A stretch of DNA of 64,000 bases. It comes from Bacillota bacterium (GTDB lineage Bacteria; Bacillota; Clostridia; Christensenellales; SZUA-584). Both the position numbers and the translations under genes were made by a program. Numbering within the stretch: position 1 is the stretch's first letter; each line of letters opens with the position of its first letter. A model generated the notes under the pieces. The model was not told the origin of the DNA. It made no database searches and saw only the letters and a program-made list of their open reading frames with translations. The DNA lies in assembly GCA_023406895.1 (NCBI GenBank), contig JAEXTV010000020.1:35570-99569 (forward strand). The letters are read 5' to 3'. Positions 1 to 7,900 of the stretch are shown piece after piece.

Positions 1-177
1 CGCGGCGGGTGCTCACCCGTCGGCATGAAGAAGGCATACCGCACCGTGATCGACAGCGCATGTGAAAGCCTTGATACGGTTGTCGTCAGCGCGGGCCGGC
101 TCGGTATGCAGATTGAGCTCTCCCCTGCCGACCTTTGCCGCGCGGTCCCGTGTGAGATTTCCGGCATCACGGCATAA
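1..177 (+). CDS. ybaK: Cys-tRNA(Pro) deacylase YbaK/EbsC, C-terminal part
   Basis: Partial gene that enters from the left edge in frame 1 and stops at TAA 175-177; the last 58 residues are present. The visible part starts at the family's conserved GGCSPVGMKK motif and runs through VVVSAGRLGMQIEL, which matches the C-terminal half of the YbaK/ProX editing domain. Members hydrolyse Cys-tRNA(Pro) mischarged by prolyl-tRNA synthetase and act in the cytoplasm. The next gene starts 18 bp downstream, so the two may be co-transcribed. Identification rests on motif recognition; the N-terminal half lies outside the window. Confidence 0.85.
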   Translation, partial: RGGCSPVGMKKAYRTVIDSACESLDTVVVSAGRLGMQIELSPADLCRAVPCEISGITA

Positions 178-195
178 CGAAAGGAATCACCGGCT

Positions 196-1383
196 TTGAC
201 TGATATTCAGCAAATCTCACTCTCTCTTCGCTCGCTTGCGGTATTCCGTCGCCTGCTGGAAGACGGTGTAATCAAAAAACTGTGCGCATTGGCAGACGCG
301 CCGGAATTGCCCGCGCTCGAGCAGGTGTCGCGTTATGCGGATTTTGCCGCCGCGCTGTTTGCGCACAGCACCAATCTAACCGACTATGTTTGGTCGCGCA
401 TTATTGAAGACGATAACATCTATGTACAAAAACGCGCGCAGCGGCAGCCCGCCGGTGATGTGCTTGAAGCGTGTGTCAATAACGAGCTTGCTGTGCTGCA
501 AACTGCCGCGCAGCTGACGCCTTCGGATATCCGGGCACATATCCGTTATGACGGTTTTCTGCCTGATTGGCAGACGAGCGATACAAATTTTTCCGCCGCT
601 TTTGAGAGGCTGATGGAAACCATTACGGTAACAGGCTGCGGCGTTTTTGCGCGGCATTCTATGCTGCGCGTCAAAGACGGTGCCATTGTGCCCGTTACAA
701 ACCCCGATCCGATCCGTCTTGCCGATCTCAAGGGTTACGAACGGCAGAAGCAAGCAGTCACTAACAATACACTTGCGCTGCTCAGCGGCAAGCCTGCCGC
801 CAACGCGCTGCTTTACGGCGACGCAGGCACCGGAAAGTCCTCCACCGTCAAGGCGCTTGCCAACGAATACTGCGGGCAAGGGCTGCGGCTCATCGAAATT
901 GGAAAACATCAGATCGGTGATATCCCGTCCATTATGGAGCAGCTCAGCCGAAACCCGCTCAAATTCATTGTGTTCATTGACGACCTCTCTTTCTCGCAGC
1001 AAACCGACGATTTTAACGCGTTTAAAGCTGTGCTGGAAGGCTCGGTTTCATCCCGCGCCACCAACATTGTCATCTACGCCACGAGCAACAGGCGCCATAT
1101 CGTGAAGGAACTGTTTTCCGACCGGGAAGGTGATGACATCCACCGCAACGAAACGATACAGGAGCTGAGCTCGCTGTCTCACCGTTTCGGGCTCACCGTG
1201 GGCTTTTTTAAGCCGGACAAAAAGGCGTATCTTGATATCGTCCATGCGCTGAAGGACGACTACGGTATCCAAATGGACGACGCCCTGCTCGACCTCGAAG
1301 CGGAGCGCTTCGCAAGTGCCGGACGGTCGCCGCGCATGGCGCGCCAGTTTATTGATTCTCTGAGGCGAAACGATTTAACATAA
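196..1383 (+). CDS. DUF815-family AAA ATPase
   Basis: Protein of 395 residues starting at TTG 196, preceded by GAAAGGA. A Walker A motif (GDAGTGKSS, about residues 208-216) and a Walker B-like segment (FIVFIDDLSF, about 253-262) mark a P-loop ATPase. The layout, with an uncharacterised N-terminal half and a DnaA/IstB-like ATPase in the C-terminal half ending in an Arg-rich GRSPRMARQF segment, matches the DUF815 family common in Clostridia and Proteobacteria. Substrate and role are unknown. It lies 18 bp behind ybaK. No membrane segment is seen. Confidence 0.85.
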   Translation: MTDIQQISLSLRSLAVFRRLLEDGVIKKLCALADAPELPALEQVSRYADFAAALFAHSTNLTDYVWSRIIEDDNIYVQKRAQRQPAGDVLEACVNNELAVLQTAAQLTPSDIRAHIRYDGFLPDWQTSDTNFSAAFERLMETITVTGCGVFARHSMLRVKDGAIVPVTNPDPIRLADLKGYERQKQAVTNNTLALLSGKPAANALLYGDAGTGKSSTVKALANEYCGQGLRLIEIGKHQIGDIPSIMEQLSRNPLKFIVFIDDLSFSQQTDDFNAFKAVLEGSVSSRATNIVIYATSNRRHIVKELFSDREGDDIHRNETIQELSSLSHRFGLTVGFFKPDKKAYLDIVHALKDDYGIQMDDALLDLEAERFASAGRSPRMARQFIDSLRRNDLT

Positions 1384-1560
1384 TCACTGTGAAGCCCATC
1401 TCACGGGTGATTATGACACGGCGGTCATCAAAGAAGGGATGATTCATTTCATGTTCCTGTTTCCCGTAGGGGTCGGTTTCCCAGACGACCCGTGTATTTG
1501 GGACAAGTGATTTTTTTGCTCAATCAGAGAGCGGAGCTTATAGTTGGTAACAAATTTTGA
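1384..1560 (-). pseudogene. Possible frameshifted gene fragment
   Basis: Between the DUF815 gene and the next gene, the minus strand reads as protein-like sequence in two frames. Upstream part: KFVTNYKLRSLIEQKNHL (about 1550 down to 1497). After a one-base shift near 1508-1512 it continues as VVWETDPYGKQEHEMNHPFF and then DDRRVIITREMGF (about 1495 to 1390). Composition and the smooth join suggest the decayed end of a real gene, but no start, ribosome site or family is recognised. It could also be chance. Confidence 0.25.
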
Positions 1561-1567
1561 TAGTATG

Positions 1568-1603
1568 AAGCCGCCGGCCAATCAGCGGCTTTATTGATAT
1601 TTT
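1568..1603 (+). terminator. Hairpin terminator
   Basis: Perfect 7-bp stem AAGCCGC/GCGGCTT (1568-1574 with 1585-1591) followed by a T-rich tract (TATTGATATTTTT). It lies 185 bp after the DUF815 gene and 80 bp before the next gene on the same strand. Confidence 0.5.
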
Positions 1604-1679
1604 TGGGTATTTGGAGTATTGTGAAGGTGTGAACTGTGTATAACTGTCAAAACTTCTTATAATCAGGAGAGTCAATGAT

Positions 1680-2060
1680 ATGGACGTAAACAAAGGCTTC
1701 GCATACTGCGGCCTCGCATGCAGCATCTGCAGCGAAAAAGACTGCCCGGGCTGTCGTCTCGAAGGCTGCACCGACAAGGATTGGTGCAAGAATTTTCTGT
1801 GCTGCAGAGAAAAGGGCCTGCCCGGATGCTGGGCGTGTGATGCGTTTCCCTGCCAAGGAACGATGCTCGATAAGCTGCGTATCCGCACATTTGCGGGTTA
1901 CATCAAAGCCCACGGCGAGGAGGCACTGATGGAGCGTCTGCGTATCAACGAACAAAACGGCCTCGTTTATCACTACGAAGGTCAGCTTGTCGGCGATTAT
2001 GATGCGGCGGACACTGAGGAAGGGATCATCCGAATTATCAATGAAGGAATGAGTAAGTAA
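1680..2060 (+). CDS. DUF3795-like cysteine-rich protein
   Basis: Small protein of 126 residues with ATG at 1680 and AGGAGAG about 10 bp upstream. The N-terminal 60 residues hold a dense cysteine pattern (CGLACSIC, CPGC, CTDKDWC, FLCC, GCWACDAFPC), typical of DUF3795 proteins and presumably binding zinc or an iron-sulfur cluster. The C-terminal half is acidic and helical (GYIKAHGEEALMERL). Function is not known. Monocistronic, between two unrelated genes on opposite strands. Confidence 0.75.
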   Translation: MDVNKGFAYCGLACSICSEKDCPGCRLEGCTDKDWCKNFLCCREKGLPGCWACDAFPCQGTMLDKLRIRTFAGYIKAHGEEALMERLRINEQNGLVYHYEGQLVGDYDAADTEEGIIRIINEGMSK

Positions 2061-2373
2061 CTGTTTGAATGTTATCACCAACCTCTCGCAGTTATACCAA
2101 TGCGCTTGTGTCTGTTCACATCTTTAGATATAGTCTCTTTCTTTTTATGTATATACAGATAGTGCTATTGGTCAATAGGTCGTCGCTTATATTATTGAGC
2201 TATTAACCGTGACATTGAGGCATCAATAACCGATCAGGTGATTGCACACCAATTTTGAAAACTCATCTTTGAGCGGACAAAAATTCAATACCGCTCGATC
2301 GAATTCAAAGTGTTTTGCTGTCAACGCCATGAAAGTCATCGACAAGAGCGTCTTGCATCTATCACACCCATAC
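2061..2373. other. Intergenic, nothing recognised
   Basis: About 310 bp of AT-rich sequence between the convergent DUF3795 and ABC1-kinase genes. I see no convincing gene, RNA or terminator in it. Confidence 0.5.
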
Positions 2374-3960
2374 TTATTTTGTTTTTTTCTTGAGTATCCT
2401 CACAATGAGCCAGACGGTCATGATAAACGATGCCGCGAAACCAAACACGCCAAGCAGCGGAATACCGAGCAGTTTGGGCGTCATATCGGTGGTGCAAAGT
2501 ATGCTTGACCCGACAACGATCGCGGCGTTTAACAGGCACACGATGATGCGGTTCACAATTCTGTCCAGCCGGTTCAAATGGCTCTCCGACCCCACAAGCT
2601 CCACATTGATCTTTGCCTGCCCGCGCGACGCCATCTTTAATATGTCCGTCATCTGCCCCGGAATATCTGCCGCGCGTTTGCTGAACGTATAAAGCGCGCG
2701 CCCTGCGTGACGCAGTGTGCGTTTAATATCTGTTGTCTGAAAGATGCTGCCCGACATGTGCGAGCCGACGATCTGCAGAAAATTTGTTTCGGGATTTAAT
2801 TTTGTGAGCACACCCTCTATCGTCATGATGCCGCGCGCAAGCATGGCCACGCCGGACGGCAGCATGATGCCGTGTGTCTGCGCAAGCCGCAGCAGCTCCG
2901 TAATGAATTGTCCCGCGTCCAGGCTGCCAAGGTCCATCGATGCGTATTTTCCGAGCATATCCGCAACGTCGGCATAGAGCCGGTGATGGTTGATCTCGCC
3001 GCGGCAGTGCCCAAGCTGCAGCAGCGTGTCTTTAAGCGAATAGACGTCGTTTTCCACTGCCGCGACCACCGCGTCTTTAAATAGCTGGCGGTGCCGTGAG
3101 GACAGCCGTCCCACCATGCCAAGATCGATCCAGACGATTTTGCCGTCGCGAATGCGGATATTGCCCGGGTGCGGGTCTGCGTGGAAAAAGCCGTCGTCCA
3201 GCACCTGCTTCACAAAATTGGCGGACAGCTTCTCGCTGATCTCCTGCGGGTCGTACCCGTTTTCTTTGAGCGAAGCCGCATCGTCAATCTGAATGCCGTC
3301 AATGAGCTCCATCACTAGCACCTTGTGCGTGGTCAGTTCGCTTTCCACCTCGGGAAACGCGATGTAAGCGATGTCTGCATTGCACTCGGCAAATTCGCGG
3401 ATATGCGCCGCTTCGAGCAGAAAATCCATCTCCTGCTGCGCCACTGTCCACATCTCGCCGATCACCGAATGAAGATCGACCACGTTGCCCGTTCGCCCGA
3501 TGATTTTGACAATGCCCGACGCTCTGCGCAGCAGCTTCACATCCATCGCCATCATTTCATAGATGCCTGGCCGCTGCACCTTAATCACAACATCCTTGCC
3601 GTCCTTAAGCCGCGCTTTGTGCACCTGAGCAATGGAGGCGGAGCCGTAAGGCTCTTCATCCACATGCGAAAAATGCTTGTCGGGTGCGTCGCCGAGCTCG
3701 GCTTCGAGCACCTTGAGCACCTCGTCAAACGGCATCGGTTTCACTTCCGTACGCAGCCGAGCAAGCTCATCACAGTATTCCGACGGAATCATATCGGGCC
3801 GCATCGACATAATTTGCCCAAGCTTAATAAACGTCGGTCCCAAATCCTCAAGGATCTGCCGCAGTTTTTCTGGCGTTAAGCCTTTGATGAGGTCGTAACG
3901 TCGCAGCACCTTTAATATGTCTTTAAAACGCGCCGCTGCCGTGGCGTTATTTTTCGGCAT
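2374..3960 (-). CDS. ABC1/AarF/UbiB-family atypical kinase
   Basis: Protein of 528 residues with the full UbiB/ADCK signature: KLGQ at 46-49, an Ala-rich nucleotide loop YGSASIAQVH (105-114), the VVIKVQRPG lysine (about 127), the catalytic HADPHPGN loop (260-267) and the metal-binding DLG (279-281). Two hydrophobic segments near the C terminus (about 478-496 and 502-522) predict a membrane anchor. Family members are ATPases linked to isoprenoid lipid or quinone metabolism; the substrate is unknown in Clostridia. The start ATG at 3960 lies inside the end of the phasin-like gene (14-bp overlap), so translation is probably coupled. Confidence 0.92.
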   Translation of the reverse strand: MPKNNATAAARFKDILKVLRRYDLIKGLTPEKLRQILEDLGPTFIKLGQIMSMRPDMIPSEYCDELARLRTEVKPMPFDEVLKVLEAELGDAPDKHFSHVDEEPYGSASIAQVHKARLKDGKDVVIKVQRPGIYEMMAMDVKLLRRASGIVKIIGRTGNVVDLHSVIGEMWTVAQQEMDFLLEAAHIREFAECNADIAYIAFPEVESELTTHKVLVMELIDGIQIDDAASLKENGYDPQEISEKLSANFVKQVLDDGFFHADPHPGNIRIRDGKIVWIDLGMVGRLSSRHRQLFKDAVVAAVENDVYSLKDTLLQLGHCRGEINHHRLYADVADMLGKYASMDLGSLDAGQFITELLRLAQTHGIMLPSGVAMLARGIMTIEGVLTKLNPETNFLQIVGSHMSGSIFQTTDIKRTLRHAGRALYTFSKRAADIPGQMTDILKMASRGQAKINVELVGSESHLNRLDRIVNRIIVCLLNAAIVVGSSILCTTDMTPKLLGIPLLGVFGFAASFIMTVWLIVRILKKKTK

Positions 3961-4258
3961 CCGTCTTTTCCAGATCGGCCAGCTTCGCCTTCAGGGCGGC
4001 AAGGTCTTCCTCGCTCATGTTGCCTAGGTTGTCGATCACCGCTTCCACGGCGAGCTTGCTCTTAGAGATGGAGGCTTTCACCTTGTCCTTGGCTTTGTGC
4101 TTGAGTTCTTCATTGAGCACCTTGCCCTGCTCCACGGTGATTTCGCCCTTTGTAATAAGCTTGTCAATTATCTGCTGGGTCTTCTCCGCCGTGACCGCCA
4201 TCGCGCCGATCCCCGCGAGCAGCACCTCTTTTAAATCTTCTCCGATACCATTCAACAT
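3947..4258 (-). CDS. Phasin-like coiled-coil protein
   Basis: Protein of 103 residues, almost wholly charged amphipathic helix (AEKTQQIIDKLITKGEIT, then LNEELKHKAKDKV), matching the phasin-like (PhaF/PhaI type) family. The ATG at 4258 is chosen because AAGGAG lies 8 bp upstream; a GTG three codons earlier falls inside that ribosome site. The gene overlaps the ABC1 kinase by 14 bp, a pairing often seen in Clostridia. No polyhydroxyalkanoate gene is seen nearby, so a granule role is not implied; it may help the kinase at the membrane (inference). Confidence 0.8.
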   Translation of the reverse strand: MLNGIGEDLKEVLLAGIGAMAVTAEKTQQIIDKLITKGEITVEQGKVLNEELKHKAKDKVKASISKSKLAVEAVIDNLGNMSEEDLAALKAKLADLEKTDAEK

Positions 4259-4480
4259 AGAATACACTCCTTTCGTATTGGCTTTCGCCTGTTTCCAATA
4301 CTATCCTTATATCAGTATTATATCATATATTCGTCCGAAAAAATCGGAGTGCGCAGTTCTTTTTGTCATATCGAGCGAAGTGTTAACGCAGTGAAGCATC
4401 CCATGGTTTCTCGCTCTTGGCTGTGGGACCCTTCGCTTCTCTCAGGGTGACACATGCGTCTGCCAGCTCAAAGCCCCTTT

Positions 4481-4934
4481 TGTCATGCTGAACGGAGCGT
4501 AAGCGGAGTTGAAGCATCCCATGGTTTCTCGCTCTTGGCTGTGGGAAGCACTTTAGTCAATCAGTCATCCCAGTCGTTTTTTAGATTACGCCACTTAGGA
4601 TTCATACTGTTAATAAGTGCTTCTTTTTTCTGTCGTGTCCAGCCCTTAATCTGTTTCTCCCGCGCAATCGCAGCTTCTACATCATCTGTTGTCTCATAAT
4701 ATACAAGTTTATGTGCGTTGTATTTTGTTGAGAAGCCCTCATTTGAGCCATGCTTATGCTCATATAACCGTCTTTGAAGATTGTTCGTAACACCGACATA
4801 CAGCACTTTGTTATATTCGTTTGTAAGCAAATAGACATAATACATAACTATTCCCCATATGTTCTTCGACAGATTCAAATATCACGGCTTTATCGCTCTT
4901 AGCTATGGGACCCTTCGATACTCTCAGGGTGACA
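4481..4934. mobile_element. Repeat unit split by a GIY-YIG gene (candidate mobile element)
   Basis: The second unit of the array has its left half at 4481-4546, ending at CTGTGGGA, and its right half at about 4883-4934, starting in the TTTATCGCTCTTAGC region. Between them lies about 340 bp that is almost entirely a small GIY-YIG nuclease gene. Both outer ends keep the terminal inverted repeats. Seen directly: gene inside repeat. Inferred: the nuclease may act on, or move with, the repeat. Confidence 0.55.
4561..4845 (-). CDS. GIY-YIG nuclease-domain protein
   Basis: Single-domain protein of 94 residues. The motif pair YVY (3-5) and YVG (16-18) is followed by the catalytic-type RRLYEH segment and a later E in AREKQIKGW, as in the short UPF0213/UvrC-N-like GIY-YIG family. 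Start ATG 4845 is chosen because GGGGAA lies just upstream and the family begins at this motif; a longer reading frame upstream is repeat sequence. The gene is flanked on both sides by halves of one family A repeat. Family members cut DNA with metal help; the target is unknown. Confidence 0.88.
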   Translation of the reverse strand: MYYVYLLTNEYNKVLYVGVTNNLQRRLYEHKHGSNEGFSTKYNAHKLVYYETTDDVEAAIAREKQIKGWTRQKKEALINSMNPKWRNLKNDWDD

Positions 4935-5281
4935 CATGCAGGTGCCTACTCAAAGCCCCTTTTGTCATGCTGAACGGAGCGTAAGCGGAGTTGAAGCATC
5001 CCATGGTTTTTCGCTCTTGGCGGTGGGACCCTTCGCTTCTCTCAGGGTGACATATGCTGCTGCCTGCTCTGAGCCCCTTTTGTCATACCGAGCGGAGTGG
5101 TAACGCAGCGAGGTATCCCACGGCTTACCGCTCTTGGCTGTGGGACCCTTTGCTTCTCTCAGGGTGACACATGTGACTGTTGCTCATAGCCCCTATTGTC
5201 ATGCTGAACGTAGTGAAGCATCCCATGGTTTTTCGCTCTTGGCCATGGAACCCTTCGCATCTCTCAGGGTGACACAGACTG

Positions 5282-5779
5282 TTACCTGTTCACATACCGC
5301 ACATCCAGCAGCGTTTGGCCCATGATCTCGAGCGTGCTTTCCTCGCCGCTGCTCACAAACCCGTGCTTCTCGTAAAAGCGCCGCGCACGCGCGTTGCCGC
5401 GCAGCACCCATAGATACACGCGCTCGTACCCCTGCTGGCGCAGCGCCGCAACGGTCTCAGCGAGAAGCCTTTCACCAAAGCCCTTGCCGAAATAATCCGG
5501 ATGCAGATAAATTGAAACGATCTCGCCCCACCCGGGCATCTTCTCATCGCGCGAGGCGCCAAACGCCGCGCAGCCCACAGGCGTTTCGCCGTCGCACACC
5601 ATCAGCGCAGACAGCGTACCGTCTCCGATGTCCTTGCGAAATTTGTCCACCCATCGCTCGTCGTCAATCGCGTCGAGGAAGTCCTGCGGTACCATGCCCA
5701 CATACGCCGATTTCCAGCTCAGCGCATAAATGCGGCTGATATCCGTCACGTCATCCACCGTGGCCTTGCGAATCTCCAT
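5282..5779 (-). CDS. GNAT-family N-acetyltransferase
   Basis: Protein of 165 residues covering a complete GNAT fold: N-terminal MEIRKATVDDVTDISRIY, the beta-4/acetyl-CoA loop IYLHPDYFGKGFGERLL (with the Q/R-x-x-G-x-G/A equivalent) and the C-terminal NARARRFYEKHGF segment. Start ATG 5779 follows GGGAG at good spacing; an upstream ATG (5806) lacks one. The acceptor substrate cannot be told from sequence. It ends within a few bases of the repeat array. Confidence 0.88.
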   Translation of the reverse strand: MEIRKATVDDVTDISRIYALSWKSAYVGMVPQDFLDAIDDERWVDKFRKDIGDGTLSALMVCDGETPVGCAAFGASRDEKMPGWGEIVSIYLHPDYFGKGFGERLLAETVAALRQQGYERVYLWVLRGNARARRFYEKHGFVSSGEESTLEIMGQTLLDVRYVNR

Positions 5780-5887
5780 ACGTTTTCTCCCAAAAATTGA
5801 TAGCATATTATACCATGCACCGCGCGTTTGCCGCCAGCAGTGATGATTCCCCGCCCCGCCTCATATGATTGCAGTAAGGAGGCGCGC

Positions 5888-6946
5888 ATGAAAGCAAAAC
5901 CGTCCCTGAACATATTCCAGATTGCGTTTGCGTACATCGGCACGGTGGTGGGCGCGGGCTTTGCCTCGGGGCAGGAGGTGCTGCAGTTCTTCACCGCCTA
6001 CGGGCTTTGGGGCCTCGCTGGCATGCTGATTTCATCGCTGCTTTTTTTCTTCATCGGGTATTCGGTGCTGATGCTAGGGCGCGGCCTTAAGGCGCAGTCG
6101 CACCTGGAGGTGGTACGCTTCACAAACGGAGCATTGTTCGGCTCGCTGATCGATATCGTGATCACGCTGTTCATGTTCGGCGGGCTTGCGGCGATGCTCG
6201 CGGGCGCGGGCGCGATTGCCAGAGAGCAGTTTGCGCTGTCGCCTCTGTGGGGCATTCTTTTCATGGCGCTCGTCACGCTCGTCACCGTGGTTTCGGGCAC
6301 ACACGGCGTGGTCAACGCGATCAGCTTTGTCGTGCCGTTCCTCATCGTTTCGGTGCTGTTTATCTCCGTTTCGAGCCTGCTGCGCAATCCCGTGACCCAA
6401 AGCGAAATTGAAGCAGCCGCGGCATTGCCCGGCGCAACGCCCCATTGGCTGCTCTCCGCGGTCAATTACGCGTCGTACAACATCGTGATATCCGTGGGTA
6501 TTTTAACGCCGATGGGTGCGGCCACAACAGACAGACGGACGCTGTTTCGGGGGGCGCTGATCGGGTCGCTGGGCCTTGGGCTCAGCCTTGCCGCCATCTA
6601 TTTTGGCCTGCTAACCAACATCACCGCCACAGGCAAAATGGAAGTGCCGATGATTGAGATCGCGCGGCAGATATCCCCCGCCGTGCAGACGGTGTTTGCG
6701 GTGGTGCTGTTCGCCGAGGTGTACACCACAGCGGTGGGCAATCTGTTCGGGCTCGTGCAGCGCATATCGTACCGGCTGCCCAAATGGATGTTTGCCGTCG
6801 GCGCGACTGTGCTGGCGTTTGCCGTGGCGCAGCTCGGGTTTTCGAATATGGTGAAATACCTCTACCCCGCGGTGGGTTACGGCGGCATGCTGTTCTTCGG
6901 CGGCGTGGTATATGTATGGATTAAAAAACGCGGCGCGTTTCGCTGA
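5888..6946 (+). CDS. YkvI-like membrane transporter
   Basis: Protein of 352 residues with about ten hydrophobic helices and the N-terminal signature AYIGTVVGAGFASGQEVLQF, characteristic of the YkvI family (LeuT-type fold, APC superfamily). ATG 5888 is preceded by TAAGGAGG at 5875-5882; the longer upstream reading frame overlaps the promoter side of the divergent GNAT gene. Substrate unknown, perhaps a small amine or amino acid by analogy with related transporters. The peptidase gene follows after 15 bp, so the two probably share a transcript. Confidence 0.85.
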   Translation: MKAKPSLNIFQIAFAYIGTVVGAGFASGQEVLQFFTAYGLWGLAGMLISSLLFFFIGYSVLMLGRGLKAQSHLEVVRFTNGALFGSLIDIVITLFMFGGLAAMLAGAGAIAREQFALSPLWGILFMALVTLVTVVSGTHGVVNAISFVVPFLIVSVLFISVSSLLRNPVTQSEIEAAAALPGATPHWLLSAVNYASYNIVISVGILTPMGAATTDRRTLFRGALIGSLGLGLSLAAIYFGLLTNITATGKMEVPMIEIARQISPAVQTVFAVVLFAEVYTTAVGNLFGLVQRISYRLPKWMFAVGATVLAFAVAQLGFSNMVKYLYPAVGYGGMLFFGGVVYVWIKKRGAFR

Positions 6947-6961
6947 GACGGAGGCGGGCTA

Positions 6962-7894
6962 TTGAGCAAGTACAAGGTTTATTTTTTGGCGGCAGCGCTG
7001 ATCGTGCTCGGCTTTGCCGCGTACAGCGTGAATCAGGAAAGCGGCATCAGCATTGGCGCGGTGTCGGTCTCGTATGAGAACCCCGAAACGGCAATCAAGC
7101 GCGATCTGCTCGCGCTTAAAATGGCGTACCCGGAAGACATCGCGGGCTTTGAGAAGGACGACGATACAGTGACGGTGCTGATGAAAAACGGCGCGGAGAT
7201 CGTTTACGACGACGGGCAAACGAAGAGCTTTGCGGAGAAGCTCGCCAATGCGGATATACAAGACACGCTGGAGATGCCGTATCCGCTGCAGAGCATTGAG
7301 ACGCTGATGAGCGGTGAGCAAGACCCGGGGCGCATTCGCTGCTACGCGCTGCTCAAGGCTGTGTACGGCGGCTCGCAGAGCGATGTGGAATCGCGCCTAA
7401 AAAGCGTGGCGACGGGCGCGGGGAGCTGTCCGTTCAACGGCTGCAACGGCGCGGCTGATGCGCTCGCCGCCGCGTTTTCGGATGCGGCGACGCTGATGAA
7501 GGACGACCCCGGCGTGTTCAGTTATGTTTATCCGATGAGCGGCACGTTTAACTACCGCGTGATTGCGGGGACGGGGCAATTAAGCCCGCACGCGTTTGCG
7601 ATTGCGGTGGATTTGTGCCGGGACAGCCGCGATTACTGGCAGTGGGCGAGCCGGGAACAGGGGCAAAGCCGAATGGATGAGTATCCGCCCGCGCTGGTGG
7701 GTGTGTTTGAAAGCCACGGCTTTATATGGGGCGGGAAGTGGGCGCATTTTGATTTTCTGCATTTTGAGTACCGGCCGGAGCTGATTATTAAGGCTCGGTA
7801 CAGCGCCGAGCCGGCGAGCAGCTGGCATGACGGGTTCCCCGACAGCGAGGATGTGCAAGGGTATGTGAAGATGATTGAGGAGGCTTGGAAATAG
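6962..7894 (+). CDS. VanY/M15-family D,D-carboxypeptidase-like protein
   Basis: Protein of 310 residues starting at TTG 6962 behind GGAGGCGGG. Residues 5-22 are a hydrophobic signal anchor, so the protein is probably membrane-tethered outside the cell. The C-terminal third holds the M15 zinc motifs: SPHAFAIAVDL (first His and Asp) and WAHFDFLHFEYRPE (last His). The glycine usual two residues after the His-x-x is alanine here (HAFA). Family enzymes trim D-Ala or L-Ala-D-Glu bonds in peptidoglycan. Likely cell-wall remodelling; exact bond cleaved unknown. Confidence 0.82.
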   Translation: MSKYKVYFLAAALIVLGFAAYSVNQESGISIGAVSVSYENPETAIKRDLLALKMAYPEDIAGFEKDDDTVTVLMKNGAEIVYDDGQTKSFAEKLANADIQDTLEMPYPLQSIETLMSGEQDPGRIRCYALLKAVYGGSQSDVESRLKSVATGAGSCPFNGCNGAADALAAAFSDAATLMKDDPGVFSYVYPMSGTFNYRVIAGTGQLSPHAFAIAVDLCRDSRDYWQWASREQGQSRMDEYPPALVGVFESHGFIWGGKWAHFDFLHFEYRPELIIKARYSAEPASSWHDGFPDSEDVQGYVKMIEEAWK

Positions 7895-7900
7895 GGTGTG

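Larger units (their letters stand above)
4364..5274. repeat. Tandem array of hairpin repeats (family A)
   Basis: Five units of about 89 bp: 4364-4452, 4481-4934 (split by a gene), 4963-5052, 5081-5169 and 5197-5274. They are spaced by 27-28 bp, giving a period near 117 bp. Each begins TGTCATGCTGA or a variant and ends TCAGGGTGACA; the ends are imperfect inverted repeats (TGTCAtgCTGA versus TGTCAccCTGA). The centre GCATCCCATGG...TGGGACCC can also pair, so a transcript would fold into a long hairpin. The spacers are themselves similar (CATG, then a variable stretch, then AGCCCCTTTT), so this is a satellite-like array and not a CRISPR. Confidence 0.9.

Noticed and set aside
4364..5274. CRISPR array
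   Set aside because: Repeat units are far too long, the 27-28-bp spacers are nearly identical to one another, and no cas gene is present.
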